A DNA stretch of 64,000 nucleotides from Pseudoclavibacter soli DSM 23366. Its GTDB lineage: Bacteria > Actinomycetota > Actinomycetes > Actinomycetales > Microbacteriaceae. The notes under the pieces were generated by a model that did no database searches, had not been told where the DNA came from, and saw only the letters and a list, made by a program, of their open reading frames with translations. The stretch's first letter is position 1, and each line of letters begins with the position of its first letter. The DNA is taken from positions 48,146 through 112,145 of the forward strand of contig NZ_AUIC01000006.1 in assembly GCF_000423505.1 (NCBI RefSeq), written 5' to 3'. Made by a program: the position numbers and the translations under genes. Shown here one piece after another: positions 32,049 to 39,447 of the stretch.

Positions 32049-32054
32049 CGCATA
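32049..32054 (+). promoter_or_regulatory. CGCATAGTCCT promoter motif before tnpB
   Basis: 37 nt before the GTG at 32092. Lies inside the mobile element, so the element itself carries the motif used by the resident genes. Confidence 0.5.
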
Positions 32055-32091
32055 GTCCTGTGGTGAGAGAGATTTAGAAGGACTGGTTTCG

Positions 32092-33555
32092 GTGAGTCAG
32101 CGGGTCAGGGTCACGAGGGTGTCGGTGAAGGGCGCGAGCCCGTTCATCGGCCTGTCTGATAATGGTGACTCTGGCTCTGAGCGGTTGTATTCGCGTGATC
32201 CGGATGAGCTGATGCGGTGGTTGTGCGGTGCGTGGCGGACACGGTTCAACATGCATCGCTCGCGTCGCAACAGATACGACAAGGACGGGAACCTCGTCCC
32301 CATCGGTGGTGAGCCCGATCTGAGGACCCCGAAGCAGTCGAGGTTGACGCAGTCCTGGACGGCAGCGGTACCAACGGCAGTGTTGGAGAGCCCAGATCGT
32401 CTGGAGCGGCAGGATTGGTTCGCTGCCGTCAAGCGGCGTGAGACTTTGAAGCAGCAGGGCAAGGATCCGGGCAGGATGCCCAGGTTCCGGTCTCGGAAGC
32501 ACTCTCCAGACATCTTCGCGTGTTGGTATAACAACGGTAGGAATGCGCGTTTCCAACGGGTTGGGCGCAGAAGCGGGATCGTGTTCATCACAGGCCAGAA
32601 CCCGGGCCAGTACACGGCCTCGGGGAAGCGTGAGAGTTTCGTGATCCGCATCCATGTCAGGCTCTCGGAACCTGTTTGTGCGTATACGTCCGTGCGGGTG
32701 AACTGGGATCGACGAGAGCTCGTGTTCGTCAACGACCCACAGGCAATCACACGGCAACCGACACACAAAGCTGTCGGCATCGACCGGGGCGTGGCGGTTG
32801 CCGTGGCCACCAGCGACGGGGCCATGCTGAGACTGCCGAAGAACGACCTCAAACGCGCAGACCGGTTGGTGCGCATGCACCAGCGTGCACAGGCCAGAGC
32901 GATCAAAGCCTCGGGCAAGACCACCAAAGACTACTACCGTGGACAGATGTCGAAACGATTCCGTGCCCACGCCAGAGCCATCAGTCGCCTATCCGCTAAA
33001 GCCAGCCGCACGGTCGCCGATCGACAGCAGAAATGGTCGACCGGCCTCGTGCGCGACTATGACGCGATCTTCATCGAAGACCTCAACATCGCCGGCATGA
33101 CCAGTAAGACTCGGCCAGTGCCGAACCCCTTGCGTCCAGGCCAGTACCTGCCCAACGGGCAGGCACGCAAACGCGGCCTGAACCGTGTCATGCGGCAAGC
33201 ATCCCTGTCCAGACTCGAGACCCTGATCAGATACAAAGCCGACCGTGCGGGCGTCCTCGTGGCCCAGGTGCCCGCCCCCTATACCTCCCAGCGCTGCAAC
33301 GCCTGTGGACACATCGCAAAAGACAACCGCGAAAGTCAAGCGGTCTTCTCCTGCATCAACTGTGGACACACGGCAAACGCTGACACCAACGCCGCACGCA
33401 ACATCCTGGACGCCGGAGCATCGGCACACCCGGAAATCACGCACGGCACACAACAGGGCAGGACATGCCCTGGCGATGGAGGGACATCAGACGACTGGAA
33501 CCGAGCAATCGGCGAAGGCCGCAGTCCCGATGAAACGCGAACCTCAGCTGCGTAA
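32092..33555 (+). CDS. tnpB: TnpB, RNA-guided nuclease
   Basis: Protein of 487 residues. RuvC residues: Asp in AVGIDRGVA (about 230), Glu in IFIEDLNIAGM (about 328), Asp in NADTNAARN (about 429). Zinc ribbon CNACGH...CINCGH lies between. All catalytic residues are intact. GTG start preceded by AGAAGGACTGG. It differs clearly from the TnpB at 22221 and belongs to another branch. Guide RNA would be produced from its 3' end through the right-end hairpin. Confidence 0.9.
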   Translation: MSQRVRVTRVSVKGASPFIGLSDNGDSGSERLYSRDPDELMRWLCGAWRTRFNMHRSRRNRYDKDGNLVPIGGEPDLRTPKQSRLTQSWTAAVPTAVLESPDRLERQDWFAAVKRRETLKQQGKDPGRMPRFRSRKHSPDIFACWYNNGRNARFQRVGRRSGIVFITGQNPGQYTASGKRESFVIRIHVRLSEPVCAYTSVRVNWDRRELVFVNDPQAITRQPTHKAVGIDRGVAVAVATSDGAMLRLPKNDLKRADRLVRMHQRAQARAIKASGKTTKDYYRGQMSKRFRAHARAISRLSAKASRTVADRQQKWSTGLVRDYDAIFIEDLNIAGMTSKTRPVPNPLRPGQYLPNGQARKRGLNRVMRQASLSRLETLIRYKADRAGVLVAQVPAPYTSQRCNACGHIAKDNRESQAVFSCINCGHTANADTNAARNILDAGASAHPEITHGTQQGRTCPGDGGTSDDWNRAIGEGRSPDETRTSAA

Positions 33556-33566
33556 GCAACCGGAAT

Positions 33567-33591
33567 CCCCCGGCTTCAGCCGTGGGGAGGA
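33567..33591 (+). repeat. right-end hairpin, likely 3' end of the TnpB guide-RNA scaffold
   Basis: Hairpin CGGCT-TC-AGCCG with C/G arms just before the element end at 33597. In characterised TnpB systems the guide RNA scaffold ends here and the guide is taken from flanking DNA, which would be the sequence from 33598 onward. Confidence 0.65.
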
Positions 33592-33597
33592 TGTCAA

Positions 33598-33795
33598 GAG
33601 CACGGCAATGGTTGCCGCACCGTCAGCCTGCTCGCCAGTGGCGGTGTCGTACCAGAGCCCGTTACTCAGGCGGAACAGTTGGCGCCCAGTGGACGCGTCG
33701 TACCGAGCTTCGACCACATTCTCGTCCTGAGACGATCGGTCGTCACTGGAGGCTGGATTCGGGTGCACGCGGTAAGTGATGTTCTTGGGGCTCAT
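33598..33795 (-). pseudogene. N-terminal fragment of a gene split by the TnpB element
   Basis: Sixty-six codons (MSPKNITYRVHPNPASS... GEQADGAATIAVL), after which the frame runs into the element and adds LTSSPRLKPGD-type residues before stopping at 33544. The C-terminal part is at 31893-31988. The ATG overlaps the upstream stop (ATGA). Function unknown. Confidence 0.78.
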
Positions 33796-34337
33796 GGTTG
33801 TCTCCTGTCTTGCTGGTGGTTGTGCGCGGTGGCTTCAAGAAGGTCGGTGATCTCCCGTGCAAAACCGCGGTGCGGCCAACGTGAGTACGCACGTATCTTC
33901 TCGGCGACTTCAGCGGCCACCACCTCTCGCGGTACGAGTTCACGGACGGACGAGTAGCGGAGCCGTTCAGCGAGTTCCGAGTCGGAGCAGACCGTCCCCG
34001 CGCTGCTCCAGCTTTCATGCTGGCGCACCCAAATGCTTCGGGCGCCGTCTGGCTCTAGCTGCTCCAGCACGCATCCATCAATTGCTGGGATGTCGGGCAG
34101 GGGAGGTCGGTCTCGCTCAGCGCTGACTAGCTCATACCCGTCTTCGTCGGAACCGGCCGGATACACTAGATAGCCGGTGTAGCCTCTCGGATCTCCCTCC
34201 AGATACACGGAAGTCGCGAGGGCGGTCGTGCACGCGCGGCTCACCACGCCGGTGAGAGTGACACCGCTTCTGCGGAGGGACACACGATCCCCTTTTCGCA
34301 AGAATTCTGGGTGGGTGATCCGCGCTACATCGCTCAT
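33792..34337 (-). CDS. hypothetical protein with N-terminal SH3-like module
   Basis: Protein of 181 residues. The first about 70 residues (LRKGDRVSLRRSGVTLTGVVSRACTTALATSVYLEG) resemble the SH3-like module found elsewhere in this window. The C-terminal part is helical. Leaderless: ATG 34337 is 9 nt behind CGCATA. Followed by the gene split by the TnpB element. Confidence 0.6.
   Translation of the reverse strand: MSDVARITHPEFLRKGDRVSLRRSGVTLTGVVSRACTTALATSVYLEGDPRGYTGYLVYPAGSDEDGYELVSAERDRPPLPDIPAIDGCVLEQLEPDGARSIWVRQHESWSSAGTVCSDSELAERLRYSSVRELVPREVVAAEVAEKIRAYSRWPHRGFAREITDLLEATAHNHQQDRRQP
33821..33829 (-). promoter_or_regulatory. CCGCGCACA promoter motif of the split gene
   Basis: 25 nt before ATG 33795, inside the 3' end of the upstream gene; ribosome site ACAGGAGAC between. 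Confidence 0.48.
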
Positions 34338-34346
34338 GTGTATGAC

Positions 34347-34352
34347 TATGCG
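34347..34352 (-). promoter_or_regulatory. CCCGCATA leaderless promoter motif (minus strand)
   Basis: 9 nt before ATG 34337; 22 nt from the divergent plus-strand copy at 34375. Confidence 0.58.
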
Positions 34353-34374
34353 GGGACAGCAGGATCCGCGTCCT

Positions 34375-34381
34375 CCGCATA
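34375..34381 (+). promoter_or_regulatory. CCGCATA promoter motif (plus strand)
   Basis: 10 nt before ATG 34392. The spacer AGTGGAGGGT is nearly the same as at 35989-35998. Confidence 0.6.
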
Positions 34382-34391
34382 AGTGGAGGGT

Positions 34392-35978
34392 ATGAGGCTG
34401 GAATTCTTCAAGATGGCACGTCGTGCTGGCGTATTCGTACTGGCTGCGCTTACAGCTGCCGTGCCTGCCCTAGTTGCTATTGGCCCGGCTGCGGCAAGTG
34501 AGGCCTCCAATCGATCCGCGATCTCCACGTTCTATTTGCACTCTGGCGCAGATACAGGGCAGCTTGGCGCTCAGAGCAGCCCGATCACGTGTGGCCTCAA
34601 ACAGAACGGTTGCTATGCATGGTTCGCCGGCGGGATCATCTACGCTTCAGACGCATCGGCCGGCTCGATCGACAATCGCGCCATTCTCAACAAGTACGCA
34701 AGTCTCGGGTACGAAAACAGCTATCTGGGGTACCCCACCATGATCGCAACGCAAGGTCACGGGAAGCCTGTTAACGGCGCCTACGTCAACTTCCAAGGCG
34801 GTTCGATCGCTGTCGACGGCAGCGGCAACGTCACGGTCTCGCGCTCCCCGTACAGCACCGGCCTGACGGACAACTCCGGTTGTTCATATGCGCAGGGCGG
34901 CGATAGCAGCTACCGAGATACGGTCTGCTGGATTGATATGTCCAAATTCGACGAAACGGCAGCTCGCTCTTCTGCCGGACAGCAGATGACGTTGCAGATT
35001 GACGGAGGCTATACAGCTACATTCACGCTTCGCGTGTCTGGCAACGATGGGAAGAATCTCGGCGTGTATGCACTCGGAGCGCCCACATATTACGCGTCGG
35101 GTTTCGGCAACACTGGATTCACCTCTGTGAAGGGCCTTGTCAATGTAGTCTCGCCCGGCTCGGCCACACCGACAACGCTTCGCCTTGAGAATATCGACGT
35201 CCGTGATCAGAACGGCAACGCCGTCACACAGTATGGATTCGTCACAGCTGACACGGAATCGACCGAAGCAGGCGAAATCGTCACCATGCGATCTGACAAG
35301 AAACTCAACAGAATTGCAGCGCTCTATGACGGCACCAATCGTGGGTGCACGAGCGCCAACACCTCCAGTTCAGACGAAGGTCGCACGGTCACCTGCGTCG
35401 GTCAGAGCGGTGGTTCGTGGAGCAACATTACCGGCCCGTATTGGACGTTCCCGCGATACGCTACGAACAAATCTGGGAACATCGTCTACTACGCCACCGC
35501 CCCGTCATATATCGAGCAGGTGATCACGGCTGGCACTCCGAACAGTGCAGCCTTTGGTTTCATGGTGACGAAGGCGACGACGACGGTGAATGCGCCGTCT
35601 GATGCGAAGGCGACTAGCGGGAGCCCGTTGTTCACTGGCAATGTCAGTAACGGGTTTGGTTCCGATGACGGCGGACTGCGGGTACCGGCTGGCAGTGCCA
35701 TCTCGACAGAGCCGAAGGTGTTTCTTTCTGGCGAGAACCTTACCTTCACTGCCAATACCTTTAGCGGTACCGCACCATCGTGGTATCGGACCAGCTGGAC
35801 CTGCACGGTCAACGGAACAAAAAAAAAAAATACCAACCTCACCAGAGACGCCGACGACACCAACACACTCGTCGTCCGCAACAGCGACATTCCGATCGGC
35901 TCCGTCGTCAACTGCGCCGCCAGTATCCAGCTCAGACCCACCACATTCGTCCTCCAGCAACGACACTGGGGGAGCTAG
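34392..35978 (+). CDS. secreted LGFP-repeat protein with CshA-like domain
   Basis: Protein of 528 residues with a signal peptide (about 1-37, hydrophobic core VFVLAALTAAVPALVAI, AAA-S cleavage). Residues about 50-150 contain LGFP-type repeats (SYLGYPTMIAT, GAYVNFQGGSI), known from actinobacterial cell-surface proteins. From GCSYAQGGDSSYRDTVCWIDMS (about 164) on, it resembles the non-repetitive adhesin domain of CshA-type fibrils. The C-terminal 139 residues are almost identical to the next gene. A run of 12 A (35819-35830) encodes TKKKN and makes the gene slippage-prone. No sortase signal is visible, so it is probably released or held by other contacts. Confidence 0.72.
   Translation: MRLEFFKMARRAGVFVLAALTAAVPALVAIGPAAASEASNRSAISTFYLHSGADTGQLGAQSSPITCGLKQNGCYAWFAGGIIYASDASAGSIDNRAILNKYASLGYENSYLGYPTMIATQGHGKPVNGAYVNFQGGSIAVDGSGNVTVSRSPYSTGLTDNSGCSYAQGGDSSYRDTVCWIDMSKFDETAARSSAGQQMTLQIDGGYTATFTLRVSGNDGKNLGVYALGAPTYYASGFGNTGFTSVKGLVNVVSPGSATPTTLRLENIDVRDQNGNAVTQYGFVTADTESTEAGEIVTMRSDKKLNRIAALYDGTNRGCTSANTSSSDEGRTVTCVGQSGGSWSNITGPYWTFPRYATNKSGNIVYYATAPSYIEQVITAGTPNSAAFGFMVTKATTTVNAPSDAKATSGSPLFTGNVSNGFGSDDGGLRVPAGSAISTEPKVFLSGENLTFTANTFSGTAPSWYRTSWTCTVNGTKKKNTNLTRDADDTNTLVVRNSDIPIGSVVNCAASIQLRPTTFVLQQRHWGS
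35819..35830 (+). repeat. A12 homopolymer inside an adhesin gene
   Basis: Twelve consecutive A in DNA of about 60% GC, in the part duplicated between the two paralogues. The sister copy has ATCGAC-type sequence here and is 6 nt shorter. Currently in frame. Confidence 0.85.
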
Positions 35979-35981
35979 CCT

Positions 35982-35988
35982 CCGCATA
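35982..35988 (+). promoter_or_regulatory. CCGCATA promoter motif
   Basis: 10 nt before ATG 35999 and only 3 nt after the preceding stop, so the second adhesin gene has its own promoter-like signal. Confidence 0.6.
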
Positions 35989-35998
35989 AATGGAGGGT

Positions 35999-37984
35999 AT
36001 GGGACTCTCTAAACGGATTGCGGTCGCACTGCTCTCAGCAGCACTGGTTCTCGGCGGGGTCAGCGGGGCCTCCGCCACTGAGATCGGTGACGTCGACAGC
36101 AACAGCGTCCAGACCAGCCGAGACAAGATCACCGCCGCCTACGCGGATCTCAAGGACGAGTACGGTCTCGGCACCCTCGGCGGCAGGTACTCTCTGAAAG
36201 ACAATGGCCAAGTCCAGCACGTCTACGGTACCGCCAACGGTCCAGGTGGCGCCATTTACGCCTCCGATAACTGGTCAGTCGGCGTGCTGGTCGAATACGG
36301 AGCCATCTGGGATCGATACGTCTCCCTGAACTATGAAAACGGTTGGCTCGGGTACCCGATTGGGCTGCAACAGTTCTGGGCAGAGGGGAATGTCACCTGG
36401 CAGGATTTTCAGAACGGGTACATCGCAGTTTCTGCTGACGGAAACGTGTCTGTAGGCTCAGGACGGTACACCGCGTCAATCAGCAACGATGCTTTCACTC
36501 GTGATGCTGTGATCCTCGCGTACTCGAACACCGGAGCGATGTCCGATGCGAGCCTGCTCGGCAAGCAGACATCAGCCATCAACTGTGGCCTCACTGCCGG
36601 TGGATGTTCTGCCTTGTTTGCAAATGGTGCCGTGTACGCCACTCGCACAAGCTCGGTCGCGATTACCGACAAGGGGATTTTGGAGAAGTACTGGGCGCTG
36701 GGGGCACAAGGGAGCTGGCTTGGATACCCTGCCGGTGAGCCAGTAGGTGGGTCCAGTACGAAAATTGGGGTGCCGGCAAATGGTGCTTACCAGAATTTCC
36801 AAAACGGAACGATCATTCGTAATGCCGACGGAACATATACAGTGACCCAGAATCCCAATTGGGATGGTTCAGACGGTAGTGGGTGCTCGTACGCTCAATC
36901 CGGTGACAACGCCTATCGCGACACCATTTGCTGGCTCGACATGGCGGACTATGACGACTCTGCAGCGAAGTCTGAAGTGGGCCAGCGGATGTCGATCACT
37001 TTGGACGGCGGATACACTGCCAGCTTCACCATCAAGGTCAGGGCAGCCAACGGCGTTTCCTCGACCAACGCAACTTTCTTCGCTCTTGCTACCCCCACAC
37101 ACTATGCCGCTGGTTTCGGCAACACTGGTTTCAAATCCGTGGCTGGGAAGCCCGCTTTACTCGTCTCGAACAACGATGCGACCGCAGGCGTCGCTATCAC
37201 TATTTCAGATGTCTCGGTCAGGGACGCGTACGGGAATTCAACCTTGAAGTATGGGCTGGTCACTGGCGATGCAGAATCGACGGAACGGGGGGAGGTCGTC
37301 TCATTCACGTCAGACCGGCAGCTCAAAAAACTGGCTGTGCTCAACGGCGGGTCGGGGCGTGGCTGCGATGACTCCACAACGAGCACGTCAGGGAATACCG
37401 TCACCTGCACGGGGCCAAGCGGCGGCTCGGTCGTGTTCAAACAGGGGCCATACTGGCTCTATCAACAATTCGTTTCCAACCGATCCGGGAACATTCTGTA
37501 CTACGCGGAGTCTCCTGGAACAATCACTCAGACAATCAAAGCTGCCTCTCCGAACGCCGCTGTCTTCGGTTTCATGGTGACGAAGGCGACGACGACGGTG
37601 AATGCGCCGTCTGATGCGAAGGCGACTAGCGGGAGCCCGTTGTTCACTGGCAATGTCAGCAACGGGTTTGGTTCCGATGACGGCGGACTGCGGGTACCGG
37701 CTGGCAGTGCCATCTCGACAGAGCCGAAGGTGTTTCTCTCCGGCGAGAACCTCACCTTCACCGCCAATACCTTTAGCGGTACCGCACCATCGTGGTATCG
37801 GACCAGCTGGACCTGCACGGTCAACGGAACAATCGACACCAACCTCACCAGAGACGCCGACGACACCAACACACTCGTCATCCGCAACAGCGACATACCG
37901 ATCGGCTCCGTCGTCAACTGCGCCGCCAGTATCCAGCTCAGACCCACAACATTCGTCCTCCAGCAACGACACTGGGGGAGCTAG
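35999..37984 (+). CDS. secreted LGFP-repeat protein with CshA-like domain (paralogue)
   Basis: Protein of 661 residues. Signal peptide about 1-26 (SKRIAVALLSAALVLGGVSGASA). Several LGFP-type repeats in residues 40-270 (GWLGYPIGLQ, SWLGYPAGEP with F-x-N-G-x-I strands between), then the CshA-like domain beginning GCSYAQSGDNAYRDTICWLDM (about 300). The last about 137 residues match the upstream paralogue, but with TIDTNL where the paralogue has TKKKNTNL. Followed by a strong terminator. Probably a surface or extracellular adhesion protein. Confidence 0.74.
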   Translation: MGLSKRIAVALLSAALVLGGVSGASATEIGDVDSNSVQTSRDKITAAYADLKDEYGLGTLGGRYSLKDNGQVQHVYGTANGPGGAIYASDNWSVGVLVEYGAIWDRYVSLNYENGWLGYPIGLQQFWAEGNVTWQDFQNGYIAVSADGNVSVGSGRYTASISNDAFTRDAVILAYSNTGAMSDASLLGKQTSAINCGLTAGGCSALFANGAVYATRTSSVAITDKGILEKYWALGAQGSWLGYPAGEPVGGSSTKIGVPANGAYQNFQNGTIIRNADGTYTVTQNPNWDGSDGSGCSYAQSGDNAYRDTICWLDMADYDDSAAKSEVGQRMSITLDGGYTASFTIKVRAANGVSSTNATFFALATPTHYAAGFGNTGFKSVAGKPALLVSNNDATAGVAITISDVSVRDAYGNSTLKYGLVTGDAESTERGEVVSFTSDRQLKKLAVLNGGSGRGCDDSTTSTSGNTVTCTGPSGGSVVFKQGPYWLYQQFVSNRSGNILYYAESPGTITQTIKAASPNAAVFGFMVTKATTTVNAPSDAKATSGSPLFTGNVSNGFGSDDGGLRVPAGSAISTEPKVFLSGENLTFTANTFSGTAPSWYRTSWTCTVNGTIDTNLTRDADDTNTLVIRNSDIPIGSVVNCAASIQLRPTTFVLQQRHWGS

Positions 37985-37988
37985 GGCC

Positions 37989-38042
37989 CGCACGCGAAAA
38001 CACCCCGCCTGAGAAAAACCCGGGCGGGGTGTTTTCACGTGC
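37989..38042. terminator. strong bidirectional terminator
   Basis: Long hairpin: CACGCGAAAACACCCCGCC (37991-38009) pairs with GGCGGGGTGTTTTCACGTG (38023-38041) with one mismatch. A-rich and T-rich runs on the arms give a U-tract in both directions. Lies between convergent surface-protein genes. Confidence 0.85.
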
Positions 38043-38044
38043 GC

Positions 38045-39319
38045 TCAGGCGCGCTTACGGCGGCGCGACGCGGCGACCAAGGCAGCGCCAATGCCGGCGA
38101 GCATCGCCGCTGCAGCCGCACCCTCGACACCGCCGGTGTGCGCCAGCGTGTCCTCTGACGAGGCTTCCGCGGCGGTGTCGTCCAAGACAATGCTGCCGTC
38201 ATCGTTCGCGGTGTACGACTGGGGGATCACACTCGTGACCTTCACTACGTCGATATTGCTATCCGGAGTAGTCTCACTGTCACTGTCAGTGTCAGTCGGG
38301 TCGGTCGGATCGACGGGCGTCACTGGATCAGTCGGGTCGGTCGGATCGACGGGCGTCACTGGATCAGTAGTCACCACGGTGAGCGCTGCCGGATCAACGG
38401 CGAAGGTGTCAACCAGCCCAAGGAGCTTCTCATCATCGGCAATCTTGATGAGGTAAAACACCGGGTGGGCGTCGTCGACGGCCTTCGGCAGGTCCACTTT
38501 CAGCAGCGCCTTGACCAGATCCTCTACAGTCACCCCGGTCACGTCTGAGATGAATTGCAGACTGACCGTCGTGTGGTTGGTGACGTAGTAGTCCGAACCG
38601 ATGTATTTGTCGAGATCCAGAGTGAGCCCGCGGAACCATGTCGTGTCTGTACCCGTGCTCATCCCCGAAACCACGACATTGATGCCGTGACCCTCCTGCA
38701 CTCGCTTAGAGATGTTGGTTTCGCGCAAGCTCCACTGCGCGTTGATCACCTCGGAAACCGTGACCGTCGACGTGGTTCCGTTGGCGTTGTTGATCACCTG
38801 GGTAGTGGTGGTGTCCTCGACGACTGGTGCGGGATCCTCCGGGATTTCCTCGGGCTCCTGCTCACTGGGATCCACGATTACGAGATCTTCGGTGCCGTCT
38901 GAGACGGGTGTTTCGTCGGAGGTCACGCTCAAAGTGCTCGGCTGGACGGTCTCATTGGCGACGGGCTCGTCAGGATCCTCAGAGGTCGCAACGGGTTCCG
39001 CATCTACACCATCTTGTGAGCTCAAAGTGCTCGGCTGGACAGTCACTTCTGCAGCAGGTTCGTCCGTGCTCACTGAAGCCGCAGCAGGCGTCTCCGTGGT
39101 GGCCGGCGCGGGCGTGGTCACGATGGTGCCAGAGGGCTGTGCTTCCGTGGTCTCAGCTGCGGGGGCGTCAGTGGCGGCCATCTGGGTCGCGCTCGAATCG
39201 CTGGCGAGCGTGCTGGCATCGACCTCGTCCGCGTTGGCGAGCACGGGGAATGCAGTGATGGCGATGCCGGCCGCTGCTGCGCCGATGCCGCCAATGAGAG
39301 TCTTTTTGTCCATGTTCAT
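38045..39319 (-). CDS. sortase-anchored surface protein (LAHTG)
   Basis: Protein of 424 residues. Signal peptide about 1-30; Thr/Glu/Pro/Ala-rich, probably disordered, region 35-165 with two QPSTLS blocks; folded region about 175-310; a DPT/DPV repeat stalk (12 residues, two exact copies); and a C-terminal sorting signal LAHTGG (about 391), hydrophobic helix and RRRKRA tail. L-A-x-T-G is the signal typical of class E sortases in high-GC actinomycetes. It would be attached to peptidoglycan. No sortase is in the window. Confidence 0.85.
   Translation of the reverse strand: MNMDKKTLIGGIGAAAAGIAITAFPVLANADEVDASTLASDSSATQMAATDAPAAETTEAQPSGTIVTTPAPATTETPAAASVSTDEPAAEVTVQPSTLSSQDGVDAEPVATSEDPDEPVANETVQPSTLSVTSDETPVSDGTEDLVIVDPSEQEPEEIPEDPAPVVEDTTTTQVINNANGTTSTVTVSEVINAQWSLRETNISKRVQEGHGINVVVSGMSTGTDTTWFRGLTLDLDKYIGSDYYVTNHTTVSLQFISDVTGVTVEDLVKALLKVDLPKAVDDAHPVFYLIKIADDEKLLGLVDTFAVDPAALTVVTTDPVTPVDPTDPTDPVTPVDPTDPTDTDSDSETTPDSNIDVVKVTSVIPQSYTANDDGSIVLDDTAAEASSEDTLAHTGGVEGAAAAAMLAGIGAALVAASRRRKRA
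38295..38366. repeat. two exact 36-bp tandem repeats in the surface-protein stalk
   Basis: Units 38295-38330 and 38331-38366 are identical and encode the 12-residue unit DPVTPVDPTDPT. Copy number could vary. Confidence 0.85.
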
Positions 39320-39385
39320 GCCGACTCAGCTGCTGCACCCCTTTTCGGTGCGTCGGAAGAAGCTGAGTTCCTTTCCTGGCGTAAG
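39320..39385 (-). promoter_or_regulatory. structured 5' leader of the surface-protein gene
   Basis: Between the promoter motif and ATG 39319 the minus strand folds into nested stems: CTCAGC pairs with GCTGAG, and inside it GCACC with GGTGC around a GAAAAG loop. The G-rich right arm is near the likely ribosome site, so it could affect translation. Confidence 0.4.
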
Positions 39386-39386
39386 T

Positions 39387-39395
39387 TGTGCGCGG
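39387..39395 (-). promoter_or_regulatory. CCGCGCACA promoter motif of the surface-protein gene
   Basis: 67 nt before ATG 39319, the longest leader among the motif-associated genes apart from ssb. Confidence 0.5.
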
Positions 39396-39447
39396 ACGCT
39401 CAAATTCACACGATGCAACCGTCGCATAGTGAAACTATAGCGCGTGT

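Larger units (their letters stand above)
31989..33597 (+). mobile_element. TnpB-only IS200/IS605-family element
   Basis: 1609 bp carrying tnpB without tnpA, so it needs a TnpA in trans (the IS605-type element in this window could supply one if compatible; inference). Edges are set by exact reconstruction of the interrupted gene: codon 66 ends at 33598 and codon 67 begins at 31988. The right end finishes ...GGATGTCAA, with TCAA resembling the right cleavage tetranucleotide of ISDra2-type elements. A 25-nt hairpin sequence near the right end (33567-33591) recurs with one mismatch near the left end (32003-32027). Confidence 0.82.

Noticed and set aside
38295..38366. 36-bp repeats as CRISPR-like or attachment repeats
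   Set aside because: They are direct tandem units in frame inside a surface-protein stalk.
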